Assembly (NCBI RefSeq): GCF_000153325.1
Contig: NZ_CH724141.1
Location: 665,823 to 729,822, forward strand
Direction: 5' to 3'
Length of the DNA: 64,000 nucleotides
Source: Photobacterium sp. SKA34
GTDB lineage: Bacteria; Pseudomonadota; Gammaproteobacteria; Enterobacterales; Vibrionaceae
In this document: piece after piece, positions 42,801 to 51,935 of the stretch
Position numbering within the stretch: position 1 is the first letter of the stretch
Layout: every line of letters starts with the position of its first letter
Translations under genes and position numbers: made by a program
Notes under the pieces: model-generated
Seen by the model: the letters and a program-made list of their open reading frames with translations, nothing else
Databases searched by the model: none
What the model was told of the DNA's origin: nothing

Positions 42801-43007
42801 ATGATGCGTAAATCTGGAAAAAAACCTGGAAAAAAAATAAGAAAAAATGCTTTTGAAGATCGATTTGCTCTTATCGTTGAAGACTACCATAAAGCCAAAG
42901 AAGTGCTGGATTCCTTAATAGCAGGAACAGCTGAACATAACAAACAACAGACGATATGTAATAATCTTTTTGCAAGCGCAGAGCGCTGTATAAAATCAGG
43001 ATCATAA
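42801..43007 (+). CDS. Small basic protein of unknown function (68 aa)
   Basis: MMRKSGKKPGKKIRKNAFED, then a helical part (IVEDYHKAKEVLDSLIAGTA...) with two Cys near the end. The first 15 residues are strongly basic. ATG at 42801 or 42804; only a weak GAG precedes. Not recognised. It is the first of three small genes in a row on this strand. Confidence 0.4.
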   Translation: MMRKSGKKPGKKIRKNAFEDRFALIVEDYHKAKEVLDSLIAGTAEHNKQQTICNNLFASAERCIKSGS

Positions 43008-43118
43008 TAAAAATTAACTGTCCTTTATTATTACTATCTTTTACAACAATTGATTTCCTATCCACTCCCTTACAGCGATGCAACATTAAACTGATTTTTA
43101 CTTTTGAGTGCCGACACC

Positions 43119-43424
43119 ATGAAAATAATGACTTTTCGATCTGAATGTATTTGCGGTACAGCGACTATCCCGGCCCTTTTGTCAAAGCTTGGTGTCAAAA
43201 TTCACAAAGTAGAAATAGTTAATGGACCTTCAAAAATGGTTAAACAGCGTATGGATGAAAAAGATGTTTACACGATAGAAGTACAAGATAACCACACGCT
43301 AGAAAGCTTACGAGAGCTAATGACGAAAGAGATTGAGCAGGAAGGTATGTTTTTAAATCTACACAAATGCTACCAGACATTAAATCTTGGTATGTCGCCA
43401 GATGAAAGAAATTTCACCAGATAG
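43119..43424 (+). CDS. Small protein of unknown function (101 aa)
   Basis: Start taken as ATG 43119 (MKIMTFRSECICGTATIPAL); a TTG at 43104 adds five residues. The protein continues LLSKLGVKIHKVEIVNGPSK and ends in MFLNLHKCYQTLNLGMSPDE. It has a CxC near the start and no signal peptide. The sequence looks like a compact alpha/beta fold. Not recognised. Confidence 0.5.
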   Translation: MKIMTFRSECICGTATIPALLSKLGVKIHKVEIVNGPSKMVKQRMDEKDVYTIEVQDNHTLESLRELMTKEIEQEGMFLNLHKCYQTLNLGMSPDERNFTR

Positions 43425-43567
43425 TGCGAAATTTGCCTCTTAAACATTACCCACTCAATCAAGCAAATCTCTGCGTATATTCATATTCCAAAGTTACTTT
43501 TGGGCTTTTTTATTAGGGTTTACTCTAATGTGCCAGCCAAAAAACGTATAAATTTTAAGGACAACTA

Positions 43568-43846
43568 ATGATCACTATTAACCTTCGCCTACCGCATGGC
43601 AGCACTGAAGACTATACCCAACAATTTATCGCTTACACGAAATCTGGTGCTTTTCTTCAAGATCTTGATGGTATGAACAAAGTCACCATACCCGCCTATA
43701 GCATACTGTCCGTTATCCTAAAAGACGGTGCTTTCAGTACATCAATGAAAAAAGATTTGAAATTAACAGAGCCAACAAAATTTGGCGATTACAAAGACTC
43801 GATGAAATTAATGGAAACACTCGAGAAAAACAGTAAAGAACAATAA
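43568..43846 (+). CDS. Small protein of unknown function (92 aa)
   Basis: ATG with AAGGA seven bases upstream. MITINLRLPHGSTEDYTQQF, then a middle part with IPAYSILSVILKDGAFSTSM and a charged C-terminus (MKLMETLEKNSKEQ). Soluble, no signal peptide, not recognised. The good ribosome site supports it. Confidence 0.55.
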   Translation: MITINLRLPHGSTEDYTQQFIAYTKSGAFLQDLDGMNKVTIPAYSILSVILKDGAFSTSMKKDLKLTEPTKFGDYKDSMKLMETLEKNSKEQ

Positions 43847-43873
43847 TATCGACAATATCAATCATTGAGATTA

Positions 43874-43903
43874 ACCAATGGCAACCACCAGGCAACCATT
43901 GGT
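43874..43903. repeat. Inverted repeat after the third small gene
   Basis: Eight-bp stem ACCAATGG / CCATTGGT with a 14-base loop, also containing GGCAACCA twice. It lacks a U-run and might be a weak terminator. Confidence 0.4.
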
Positions 43904-44145
43904 CATCCATGCCTACTCCACCGCCACTAAATAACCAATATCCCCCTTACCGGCAGGGTACATAATTACAACTTGCAACGGATACGGATAGTCTCCTTTT
44001 ATTATAACTGTACAGAATACATGTCCGTTGTTTGCTTCAGCACAAGATATAATGTAAATATCATATAACCGCCAACGTATATTTACTGCCACGACTAGAT
44101 GAATGAAGCGCTTCAGTATATAAAGAGATCATCGTGATATTCATT
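43904..44145. other. Intergenic region before the sigma factor gene
   Basis: No gene recognised; convergent genes on both sides. Confidence 0.35.
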
Positions 44146-45000
44146 CTATGCGGTGGCGCAAAATAACATATCGAGATCGTAGTTATCATGCTTTAAATTC
44201 ATTTTTAGCCGTTCCAAAGATTTCATCTGCAACTGTCTTACTCGCTCTCGGGTTAATCCAAGCGCAGATGCAACTTCTTGTAATGTTTGAGGTTCATACC
44301 CCATCATCCCAAACCTACGACACAGAATCTCTCGCTCTCTGGGCTTTATTTTGTTTAATAGGCCCTCGGCCAAATTAACCATACTGTTTTCTTCTACAAT
44401 ATGAGACGGTGACGGTATTTGTTCATCAACCACGAGGCTCGCGATGGTACCTTTACTTTCATCATCCCCAATGGTTTGATCTAATGAAACGATGTTTAGT
44501 TCATAAGATAACAATGTCGAGATGTCCTGAGTTTCCTTGTTGAGTTGTAGAGCTATATCTTCATGCGTTGGTTCATGGTTTTGTTTTTTCATTAAATCAC
44601 GGTGTGTACGAAGCAAGGCATTAATTTCTTTAGACACATGAACGGGTAAGCGAATGGCTCTATTTTGATTATGTATAGCACGTTCAATGTTTTGTTTAAT
44701 CCACCATGTGGCATAAGTAGAAAAGCGGAAACCTTTTTCTGGATCAAACTTTTCTACTGCAGTAATTAACCCCAAGTTACCTTCATCAATCATATCACCT
44801 AATAATAAATGTGCTGCTCGATACTTTTTGGCAATACTCACCACTAACCTTAAATTCGATTCAATTAACTTTTCTTTGGCTTTATTATCACCACGCAAGT
44901 ATTTCCGACTGTAATGAATTTCATCCATTTTAGTGAGTAGTGGTTTACTGGATATATCCTTCATGTATAAACCGATCATATCGATCTCGGTGTTTCTCAT
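44146..45000 (-). CDS. RpoS-like (RpoQ-type) sigma factor
   Basis: A 284-residue sigma-70 family protein without region 1.1. Region 1.2/2: [56 protein letters not shown] and [19 protein letters not shown]; region 3: [19 protein letters not shown]; region 4 helix-turn-helix: [20 protein letters not shown]. It matches RpoS more than RpoD or RpoH but is shorter than RpoS (about 330) and more divergent, like the RpoQ paralogues known in Aliivibrio. It is alone, five kb from proteorhodopsin. Promoter targets are unknown. Confidence 0.87.
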   Translation of the reverse strand: MRNTEIDMIGLYMKDISSKPLLTKMDEIHYSRKYLRGDNKAKEKLIESNLRLVVSIAKKYRAAHLLLGDMIDEGNLGLITAVEKFDPEKGFRFSTYATWWIKQNIERAIHNQNRAIRLPVHVSKEINALLRTHRDLMKKQNHEPTHEDIALQLNKETQDISTLLSYELNIVSLDQTIGDDESKGTIASLVVDEQIPSPSHIVEENSMVNLAEGLLNKIKPREREILCRRFGMMGYEPQTLQEVASALGLTRERVRQLQMKSLERLKMNLKHDNYDLDMLFCATA

Positions 45001-45274
45001 ATAGTCTCCTTACTAATATAAACATCATATATAGCTGCACATTATTATAAATTATTAAATCTAGATACCAGAATAACATTCGATAAAAGCGCCTAATCAT
45101 TCTTAAATCACATTACTATTATAATTTTCTTCCTTAGTCATAAAAAGTAATGCTAACTTGGAATATAAGAGCACATTCTCAGAAAATATTTCAATTAAAT
45201 AAGTGCATTTGTGATTTTGATGCTAATAAGAAAATATAAAAAAATAAAACCATGAATAATATTAAATTGTACAT

Positions 45275-45600
45275 TTATATTGCGACAAAAATCACGACAC
45301 ATAAATAACGTGCCACAAATAAAAGTAACAACAGAAAAGCTTTATTAGAAAATTCATCACCTGTAATAGAGACTTGAATGGTTTTAGAATCTACTTTGTC
45401 ATAAAAACTTGTGACAGTAAGATTTACATCAAATGTAAATTAAGGCTTATTTAGTAACGTATTAAAAGTAATATCTGGCTGATGTTTTTTCATTTTATAT
45501 ACTACTGTATTTTTAACGATAGAACCGTCCTTATCAAGACGGTATACAGGTAAAAAGAGTGAAAGAAGAGCAATTTTGAAGAATCTTAAAGATTTTGAAA
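45275..45600 (-). pseudogene. Decayed reading frame of a possible membrane-anchored protein
   Basis: One frame reads LPVYRLDKDGSIVKNTVVYK, MKKHQPDITFNTLLNKP, then a TAA, then FTFDVNLTVTSFYDKVDSKT, IQVSITGDEFSNKAFLLLLL and a hydrophobic end. The composition is protein-like and the stop is single, so it may be the tail of a lost gene. No family recognised. Confidence 0.35.
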
Positions 45601-45813
45601 CAATAATTATGAGAGATCAAAAAATTAATCTTAAGCGTTTTTTATCGTTATCTTTTATAGCGGTTTACCGAAAAATAACTGGCAGTGAAGAACAATATTA
45701 AGAATATAATTTATTAAAATCAGCCAATAAAAAGAGATGAAAGTTCGCTTCTAAAATTATAGGTTAACTATAACCAGCTTCTCATGCTAATCGAGTTCTC
45801 TATCCTTATTGAT

Positions 45814-45839
45814 AAAAAAAGGCCATTCACAATGAATGA
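45814..45839 (-). terminator. Terminator of the glycosidase operon
   Basis: Nine-bp stem with one G-U pair (GGTCATTCA / TGAATGGCC on the minus strand), TTG loop and TTTTTTT tail, 28 bases after the glycosidase stop. Confidence 0.82.
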
Positions 45840-45866
45840 CCCTTAGGGTTTTTATAGTCTTAACAT

Positions 45867-47759
45867 TTAACTTGGTGTCGCTTCTAATACCATTGTCTGT
45901 AACGGTTTTAGTGTCACGACAACAGGATGAGAGTAAGTTAACGGAATTGACTTATTTTCACCATAAGCTGTTGTTAACTTAAATTGATCACTTACACCAT
46001 TAGGTAACTCTAGGTCATGCTTAAGATCTAAGTAATAAGATTGACTATGATTAGATGGGTTTCTCAACGTCACTATCGACTTATCTTTTGACCAGGCCGC
46101 CCAACCATAAACATCAAGGTTTGTTGGATCGTTTCCAATCCAGTGGCTGTCAAATAACACATCTGTATTGTTTTTTGCCCAATTAGCAGCTGTTGCCAAT
46201 ACATCCCAGTTATTTTTCGTCAATAAGTCTGGGGTTATATATAACTCTTGAAGCTGCGTCCCTGTCGCAAAGTAACTCCAAACTTGATCATTAAAGTCTT
46301 GTGCTGATTGCTTATCAAGATGTTTGGCATTTTTCGCATATACAATACCATGTAGCATCAACGAATTAAGTGGGAATAATGGGCCTTTCTTAACAATAGA
46401 GCGGTAAGTTTCGGCGTCACGATAGGTGATCCATTTTTGAACATCACTTCCCTCCCCATAAAAGTTAATATCATCACCTTGGCGCCAGATAGAATCAGCA
46501 TAGAAGAGCCACGACGGCGAAGCATTGGTACCTGTGGTTAAATTAATGAATAAGTCTTTATTGGCTTCCGACATATCATTTATTAAATGAATGGCAGCAT
46601 CAAAGTCACTGGTAAACTGACTCCCTTCTATTACATTACTCGCATTTCCAGTGCCATCTAACTTAAACATACTGACATTTTGTTTGGAAATTAAATCAAT
46701 AATTTTATGGTGGAAGTTCTCGAAATAATTAGGGCCAGATAAAGCAAACTTACCATTAATGGTTTCTAGTTTATTTTCTTTTGCATGCGAAACACGCTCT
46801 TTAAGTGGGGTGTTATATCCTCCCCATGGTGATAACCAAACACCTAATTCAGCATTATACTTATGTGCCTTATCTTTAATTTTTGTAAAACCATGAGGAA
46901 AGTTTTGACTAAAGTTCCATAACCCTGAGCGATCATCCCAGCCATCGTCCAGCAAGAAACCACTCATAGCTACATGGCGCTTTTCTATTAGTTCATGACC
47001 AAATTTTTCAATACGATCAAGAGCGTCAGCTTCATTATAATGCGTGAAAAAGCCTATATCTAACCATGAGTTATAATGCAGATACTGAGCATATGGACGC
47101 TTTCGCGTTAGATTAAGAAACTCGTTAAAGTTTCTTCTCAATTGTCCTTGTTCAAAAGTACTGATATAGGTTCGGCTTTGTAATGAAACATCCGTCCTGA
47201 TAGGTAGTTTAGTAACGAGGTTTTGCGTCACCCCTCCTTCATAAGCTCTTGTTGTCACCAATGGATTCTGAGGCGTAATAACGAAATGATCACTGATTAT
47301 TGGTGAGCTCTCAATGGCACCATCAACAAATGGTGCTTGAGTATGAAAAGGCAATAGAGTAATAGAATCAATTTTTTGAGGTGTAGACTTAGCTTTTATA
47401 CTGAAATCATATGTTAAATATTTACCCTCGTGAAGTGCGAGTATATTCGTGACTTCAAAATTCTTACTCGACATTGATATAGTAATCTGATCACTCTTTT
47501 GAGTGATTTGATCAACAGTAAAATCGCTTGAATTTAGTATATTATTGTCACTAATTTGAAGATAAAATAGGTTGTCAGTAGTAATCGTATCTTTTGTTTG
47601 TAAGTTTTCTATTTTTACATCCGTAAAATTCGTCTTATCTCCAGATACCACAACATTTAAATTATCACTATGAAGCGTGAAGTCTTCGGCATAACTCATT
47701 TGACTACTTAACAATAATGCCGTTGTTATAGTAGATAAAATAAATTTTTTATTATTCAT
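45867..47759 (-). CDS. Secreted clan GH-D glycoside hydrolase (GH36-like alpha-galactosidase/N-acetylgalactosaminidase)
   Basis: A 630-residue enzyme with signal peptide MNNKKFILSTITTALLLSSQMSYA. The N-terminal half is a beta-sandwich; the barrel has GFLLDDGWDDRSGLWNF, GVWLSPWGGYN, MFKLDGTGNASN (candidate nucleophile Asp) and SIWRQGDDINF (candidate acid/base Asp), the layout of clan GH-D. Some relatives are labelled enterotoxin. It probably removes alpha-linked Gal or GalNAc from glycans. It lies 113 bases after a GH92 mannosidase gene on the same strand. Confidence 0.72.
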   Translation of the reverse strand: MNNKKFILSTITTALLLSSQMSYAEDFTLHSDNLNVVVSGDKTNFTDVKIENLQTKDTITTDNLFYLQISDNNILNSSDFTVDQITQKSDQITISMSSKNFEVTNILALHEGKYLTYDFSIKAKSTPQKIDSITLLPFHTQAPFVDGAIESSPIISDHFVITPQNPLVTTRAYEGGVTQNLVTKLPIRTDVSLQSRTYISTFEQGQLRRNFNEFLNLTRKRPYAQYLHYNSWLDIGFFTHYNEADALDRIEKFGHELIEKRHVAMSGFLLDDGWDDRSGLWNFSQNFPHGFTKIKDKAHKYNAELGVWLSPWGGYNTPLKERVSHAKENKLETINGKFALSGPNYFENFHHKIIDLISKQNVSMFKLDGTGNASNVIEGSQFTSDFDAAIHLINDMSEANKDLFINLTTGTNASPSWLFYADSIWRQGDDINFYGEGSDVQKWITYRDAETYRSIVKKGPLFPLNSLMLHGIVYAKNAKHLDKQSAQDFNDQVWSYFATGTQLQELYITPDLLTKNNWDVLATAANWAKNNTDVLFDSHWIGNDPTNLDVYGWAAWSKDKSIVTLRNPSNHSQSYYLDLKHDLELPNGVSDQFKLTTAYGENKSIPLTYSHPVVVTLKPLQTMVLEATPS

Positions 47760-47872
47760 TATATTACCCTAATTATATTTTTATCAAACCACATGAATTT
47801 TTTAAGATGATTAACTTCAATTAAATACAGCTATAATTAATGAAAATAAATAATAGCTGCATTTTATATAAA

Positions 47873-50284
47873 TTAGCCTTTCGCTTTAATCGCCTCATCT
47901 TTGTTATTTGTCATTACAAACTTCAATTCACCACCAGCTTTAAATTGAGAATGTTTAAAGAACAAACCGTTTGTAAGAGGCTTACCATTTATTTCAACAG
48001 ACTTAATATATAAGTTTTTCTGATTATTATTCTCAGCAATGACTGTAAAGAGTCCCCCCTCTACAGGGATAATAACTTTATCAAACAGAGGGCGCCCAAC
48101 TGTATAGGTTGCACTTCCGGGAGTGACTTCATAGAATCCCATTGCACTCATAACATACCATGCAGACATAGCACCGACGTCTTCATTACCAATGATACCG
48201 TCAGGCTTTGAGGTATAAAATTCATGAAGTATTTTGTCGACGTATTCCTGCGTTTTCCAAGGTTCTGAAGTAAAGTTATATAGATAAACCACATGGTGGT
48301 CAGGCTCATTACCATGAATATACTGACCTATATAGCCCGTCATATCAGCGGTACCACCCGAAGATTTAGCATTAAATAAAGCATTTAGGTTTTGTAAAAA
48401 TGCTTCTTCTCCACCCATTAAAGATTTTAAGCCCTGAATATCATGAGGTACAAACCATGTCCATTGCCATGCGTTTCCTTCCGTATAATCTCCAGTCTGA
48501 TGCACTGCATCATAAGGTTCAAAAGGATCTTTCCATGCTCCATTAGTCAGCTTTGGACGCATAAAGCCGGTGGTGCCATATTGCTCATACTCATTAGGGT
48601 TATAATCAAAATACTTTTTGTAACCTTTGGAGCGAGCCATATAGTTTTGATAAGTTTGCTCCTCACCTGCTAGTTTTGCAATTTGAGCGATGCACCAATC
48701 GTAATAACTATTTTCTAATCCATATGAGACAGATTCTGTTGTTCCATTTATTACTACTCCATTGTCATCATATACAACAGCAGGAGCCCAACCAAGAATA
48801 TCGTTAATATATTTCATATGTGGAGTTAGAATTTTATCCAATAGATTTTTATTCCAATAAGTAAAATCTTCAGGATGGTAATTTGAACTCTGTATTGCCG
48901 CTTCAAGTGCTTGCAGCTTTTCTTGTTGACTAAAAGCATTTGGATATTTAACGAGTGCATCAGCAATAACGGAAACAGCAGGATAACCCACCATAGTCCC
49001 CGTATAATCGCCATGTAACTCCCATTTGGGTAACAATCCTCCTTGTTGCTGCTTTCTTATTAGGTCTTTTGCATATTTAACGGCAAGCTTTGGATCAACA
49101 ATCGTTTTAAGTGGATGCAAAGAACGAAAAGTGTCCCAGAGCGAGTAAACAGAATAATTATCATTGCTTTTCGCAGTATATATATTAACTTCATCACCAT
49201 GAGCCATACCACGATATTCACCACTAGTATCTTGATATACCATTGGAGCTATATCAGTATGATAGAGAGCAGTGTAGAAGATTGTTTTCTCTTCTTCCGT
49301 ACCTCCCTTCACCGATATTTTATCTAACGCATTTGACCACTTTTCAGTGGCCATTTTTCTTGCTTGATTAAAGTCAATATCATTTTCTGCCGCTAAATTA
49401 TTTTCGGCACCATCAAGGCTCACAGCTGAAATACCAACTTTCGCTAGTAAAGGTTGAGTACTTTTTTCAAATTCTATATAAGCGGTTACATCTGCATTAT
49501 TACTGTCATCTGAAGCTGTATTTCCCTCTATATTTTTTCCTTTAATCGTAAGTTGTGATGAAATAATTTTATGGTTGAATCGAACATAAAAAAATGTTCT
49601 CTGATGTTTTGCCATTCCACCAAAACTCTTACTGTCTCTTTCACCGACTATTGTATAATCATCTATTACAGTAAGTTCATTAACATCGCTGCTGCTTCCC
49701 CAGTCAGGGTTAAGTGTTGAGTTTAAGTCTATTTTTAATCTCTGATCTTGACCTTTTGGAAATGTATATCGATGATAGCCAACTCGCTCTGACGCAGTAA
49801 GTTCAGCAATAATACCAGAATCATCTAACGTCACTTCATAATAACCAGGAGACGTTTTTTCATTATCCTTCGAAAAAGTCGCCATTTCAGACTGAGGAGG
49901 AAATTTTTTTGCATTATTATCACTATACGGTAAAAATAAAATATCGCCTAAACCACCAATACCAGTGCCAGAAAGGTGCGTATGGCTAAAACCATAAAGT
50001 GGGATATCTTTAGTAATTATCTCTCCTTTTTTATAATCACTATCATCATGATAACCAGAAGATGAATGCCAACCAGTTAATTGTGTATCAGGAGAAAGCT
50101 GAACCATTCCAGATGGAACGACGACACCGGGAAAAGTATGTCCAGCATCAGCAGATCCGATTAAAGTATTAACGTATTGGATACTCTTTTTTTCTTTTTT
50201 ATCATCTTTATTATCAGAGTTACACCCTTGCATAAAAATAGAAAGAGCAATACAAGTTGAAATTAATGATAGCTTATTCATCAT
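47873..50284 (-). CDS. GH92 alpha-mannosidase lipoprotein
   Basis: An 803-residue protein with lipobox SIFMQGC. GH92 features: VNTLIGSADAGHTFPGVVVP, GFSHTHLSGTGIGGLGDIL, YSVYSLWDTFRSLHPL, TEGNAWQWTWFVPHD and GNEPDHHVVYLYN with the Ca-binding and catalytic Glu/Asp residues. GH92 enzymes are Ca-dependent exo-alpha-mannosidases that trim N-glycans of host glycoproteins. Start at ATG 50284 or the next codon. It heads a two-gene operon with the GH36-like enzyme, controlled perhaps by the DeoR-type regulator nearby. Confidence 0.92.
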   Translation of the reverse strand: MMNKLSLISTCIALSIFMQGCNSDNKDDKKEKKSIQYVNTLIGSADAGHTFPGVVVPSGMVQLSPDTQLTGWHSSSGYHDDSDYKKGEIITKDIPLYGFSHTHLSGTGIGGLGDILFLPYSDNNAKKFPPQSEMATFSKDNEKTSPGYYEVTLDDSGIIAELTASERVGYHRYTFPKGQDQRLKIDLNSTLNPDWGSSSDVNELTVIDDYTIVGERDSKSFGGMAKHQRTFFYVRFNHKIISSQLTIKGKNIEGNTASDDSNNADVTAYIEFEKSTQPLLAKVGISAVSLDGAENNLAAENDIDFNQARKMATEKWSNALDKISVKGGTEEEKTIFYTALYHTDIAPMVYQDTSGEYRGMAHGDEVNIYTAKSNDNYSVYSLWDTFRSLHPLKTIVDPKLAVKYAKDLIRKQQQGGLLPKWELHGDYTGTMVGYPAVSVIADALVKYPNAFSQQEKLQALEAAIQSSNYHPEDFTYWNKNLLDKILTPHMKYINDILGWAPAVVYDDNGVVINGTTESVSYGLENSYYDWCIAQIAKLAGEEQTYQNYMARSKGYKKYFDYNPNEYEQYGTTGFMRPKLTNGAWKDPFEPYDAVHQTGDYTEGNAWQWTWFVPHDIQGLKSLMGGEEAFLQNLNALFNAKSSGGTADMTGYIGQYIHGNEPDHHVVYLYNFTSEPWKTQEYVDKILHEFYTSKPDGIIGNEDVGAMSAWYVMSAMGFYEVTPGSATYTVGRPLFDKVIIPVEGGLFTVIAENNNQKNLYIKSVEINGKPLTNGLFFKHSQFKAGGELKFVMTNNKDEAIKAKG

Positions 50285-50664
50285 TTATCCTTTTTATATT
50301 TTTATAAAAGATAAATATCAGTCACTTAATTTAAGTAGCCATTACTATCTTCGTATAAACATTATGTTTTATTTTTATATGGACATATTTAATCAATTAT
50401 TTTAAAAGAAAAATGAAATTAAGATCACAATTGTAAACGTTTAACCTTATCAAGAAAAAGTGTCCATTCAATCGAAAGTGAAAGCCTTTTTTATGTATTT
50501 ACATTAGGAAACACACTGAAATTAATAAATATTTTAAAATAATGAAAGGTCTTTAAATATAAATACTCGTTATACTTTCGATTTATGTCCGGTTTAACAT
50601 CACACTTTTAATTTTTATTATCAAAATAGGGAGCAATATAAGCTCCCTAAATGACTATTATTAG
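50285..50664. other. Intergenic region upstream of the mannosidase gene
   Basis: Contains TTGTGATCTTAATTTCAT on the minus strand (near 50417-50435), a weak CRP-like match. No gene recognised. Confidence 0.35.
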
Positions 50665-51435
50665 TTAATCAACAATCCGGACGTCAATACCTTGGGTAGT
50701 AAGCTCGTTATAATAATCCTGCGGGATTCCACTATCCGTAATTAGCATATTCAATTGTTTTGGATGCGCTATCATACAAAAGCTCTGTCGGTTAAACTTC
50801 GATGAATCAGTTACAGCAATAACATTTTGAGCAGCTTCGATCATTTTTCGGTTTATATTAGCTTCAGCTTGATGGGGTGTTGTTATACCAAGAGATTTAT
50901 CAAAACCATCAACCCCTAGGAAGAATGTATTATAGTGATACTCAGACAATAATTCTTCTCCAATCGAACCAAAAACGGAGTAAGAGTTAGATCGCATAAG
51001 TCCACCGGTAAGCATAACGGATAAATTGTTTTTATTTGCAAGGTGATAAGCGATATTTATACCGTTCGTCATAACGACTAAATCGTTTTTATCATCTAAA
51101 TTTAAAGCAACTTGCTCAAGCGTAGAGCCAGAATCAAGAATAATTTTATCACCATTATTAATAAATGATGCCGCATATTCACCTAGCTTAGCTTTGATTT
51201 TACATTGAATTTGTTTTTTTTCACCAAACGGGCGCTCAAAAGCAAATTGACGATTTAATCGTGCCCCACCATAGCAACGCGTCAAACAACCTTTTCTTTC
51301 TAGTCTATTAAGATCATTGCGAATCGTCACTTCAGATACCTTGTACTGCTGTGCAAAGTAGCTAACTTCTCCTCTTTGATTACTCTGAATATATTCTAAA
51401 ATTTTTCTACGTCTTAGGTTAGTAATAGATTTCAT
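50665..51435 (-). CDS. DeoR-family transcriptional regulator
   Basis: 256 residues from ATG 51435 (TTG four codons upstream is less likely). N-terminal helix-turn-helix RRRKILEYIQSNQRGEVSYF, AQQYKVSEVTIRNDLNRLER and the C-terminal sugar-phosphate sensor domain (DKIILDSGSTLEQVALNL, GVDGFDKSLGITTPHQAE, VAVTDSSKF-like segment). It resembles AgaR/GlpR-type regulators responding to amino-sugar phosphates. Position between GH92 and GH20 genes suggests it controls glycan use. Confidence 0.9.
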   Translation of the reverse strand: MKSITNLRRRKILEYIQSNQRGEVSYFAQQYKVSEVTIRNDLNRLERKGCLTRCYGGARLNRQFAFERPFGEKKQIQCKIKAKLGEYAASFINNGDKIILDSGSTLEQVALNLDDKNDLVVMTNGINIAYHLANKNNLSVMLTGGLMRSNSYSVFGSIGEELLSEYHYNTFFLGVDGFDKSLGITTPHQAEANINRKMIEAAQNVIAVTDSSKFNRQSFCMIAHPKQLNMLITDSGIPQDYYNELTTQGIDVRIVD

Positions 51436-51935
51436 ACCAAGCAACAACCGATAACTTATAGTTTCATTTACCCACGGCTTAATATAGGCGTGGTCTGATA
51501 TCGCTCATTATGAAAAAGCTAAAAATAAAAGTATTTATTTGCTACAAACGATATAATTTGACACACTTTTCGCCTATATTAAACATGCACCTTAAATACA
51601 GTTCCCTATCTTTGGATATCTTTTTCTACCTGTATTCTATGTATTATTACATCATTAAGAAGAGCTAGTATGGTTAGATAAACTTATAAATAATTTTATT
51701 GTTTCAAATCAAAAAAGACATAAGAAAATAGTGACTCCTATTCCATCACGGTTATTTAATTCAATCAAAAAATAACATCAAATATTATTGTTATTTATAA
51801 TATAAAACTGAGTTTGATATTGGTTCAAAATTATCACAATTAATATTATGATATATATCATTGTGATCCTTATTCAAATTCATATGTTTTTTATCCATTA
51901 GTCTTTAATAAGAAAAAACAAAAGGACTAATAATA
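51436..51935. other. Divergent region between the regulator and GH20 genes
   Basis: AT-rich. A weak CRP-like sequence TGTGA-TCCTTA-TTCAA lies at 51862-51877, about 60 bases upstream of the GH20 start. No gene recognised. Confidence 0.4.

Larger units (their letters stand above)
45001..45866. other. Gene-poor region between sigma factor and glycan genes
   Basis: Contains the decayed frame at 45275-45600 and a terminator at 45814-45839. The rest is AT-rich with no recognisable gene. Confidence 0.4.
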
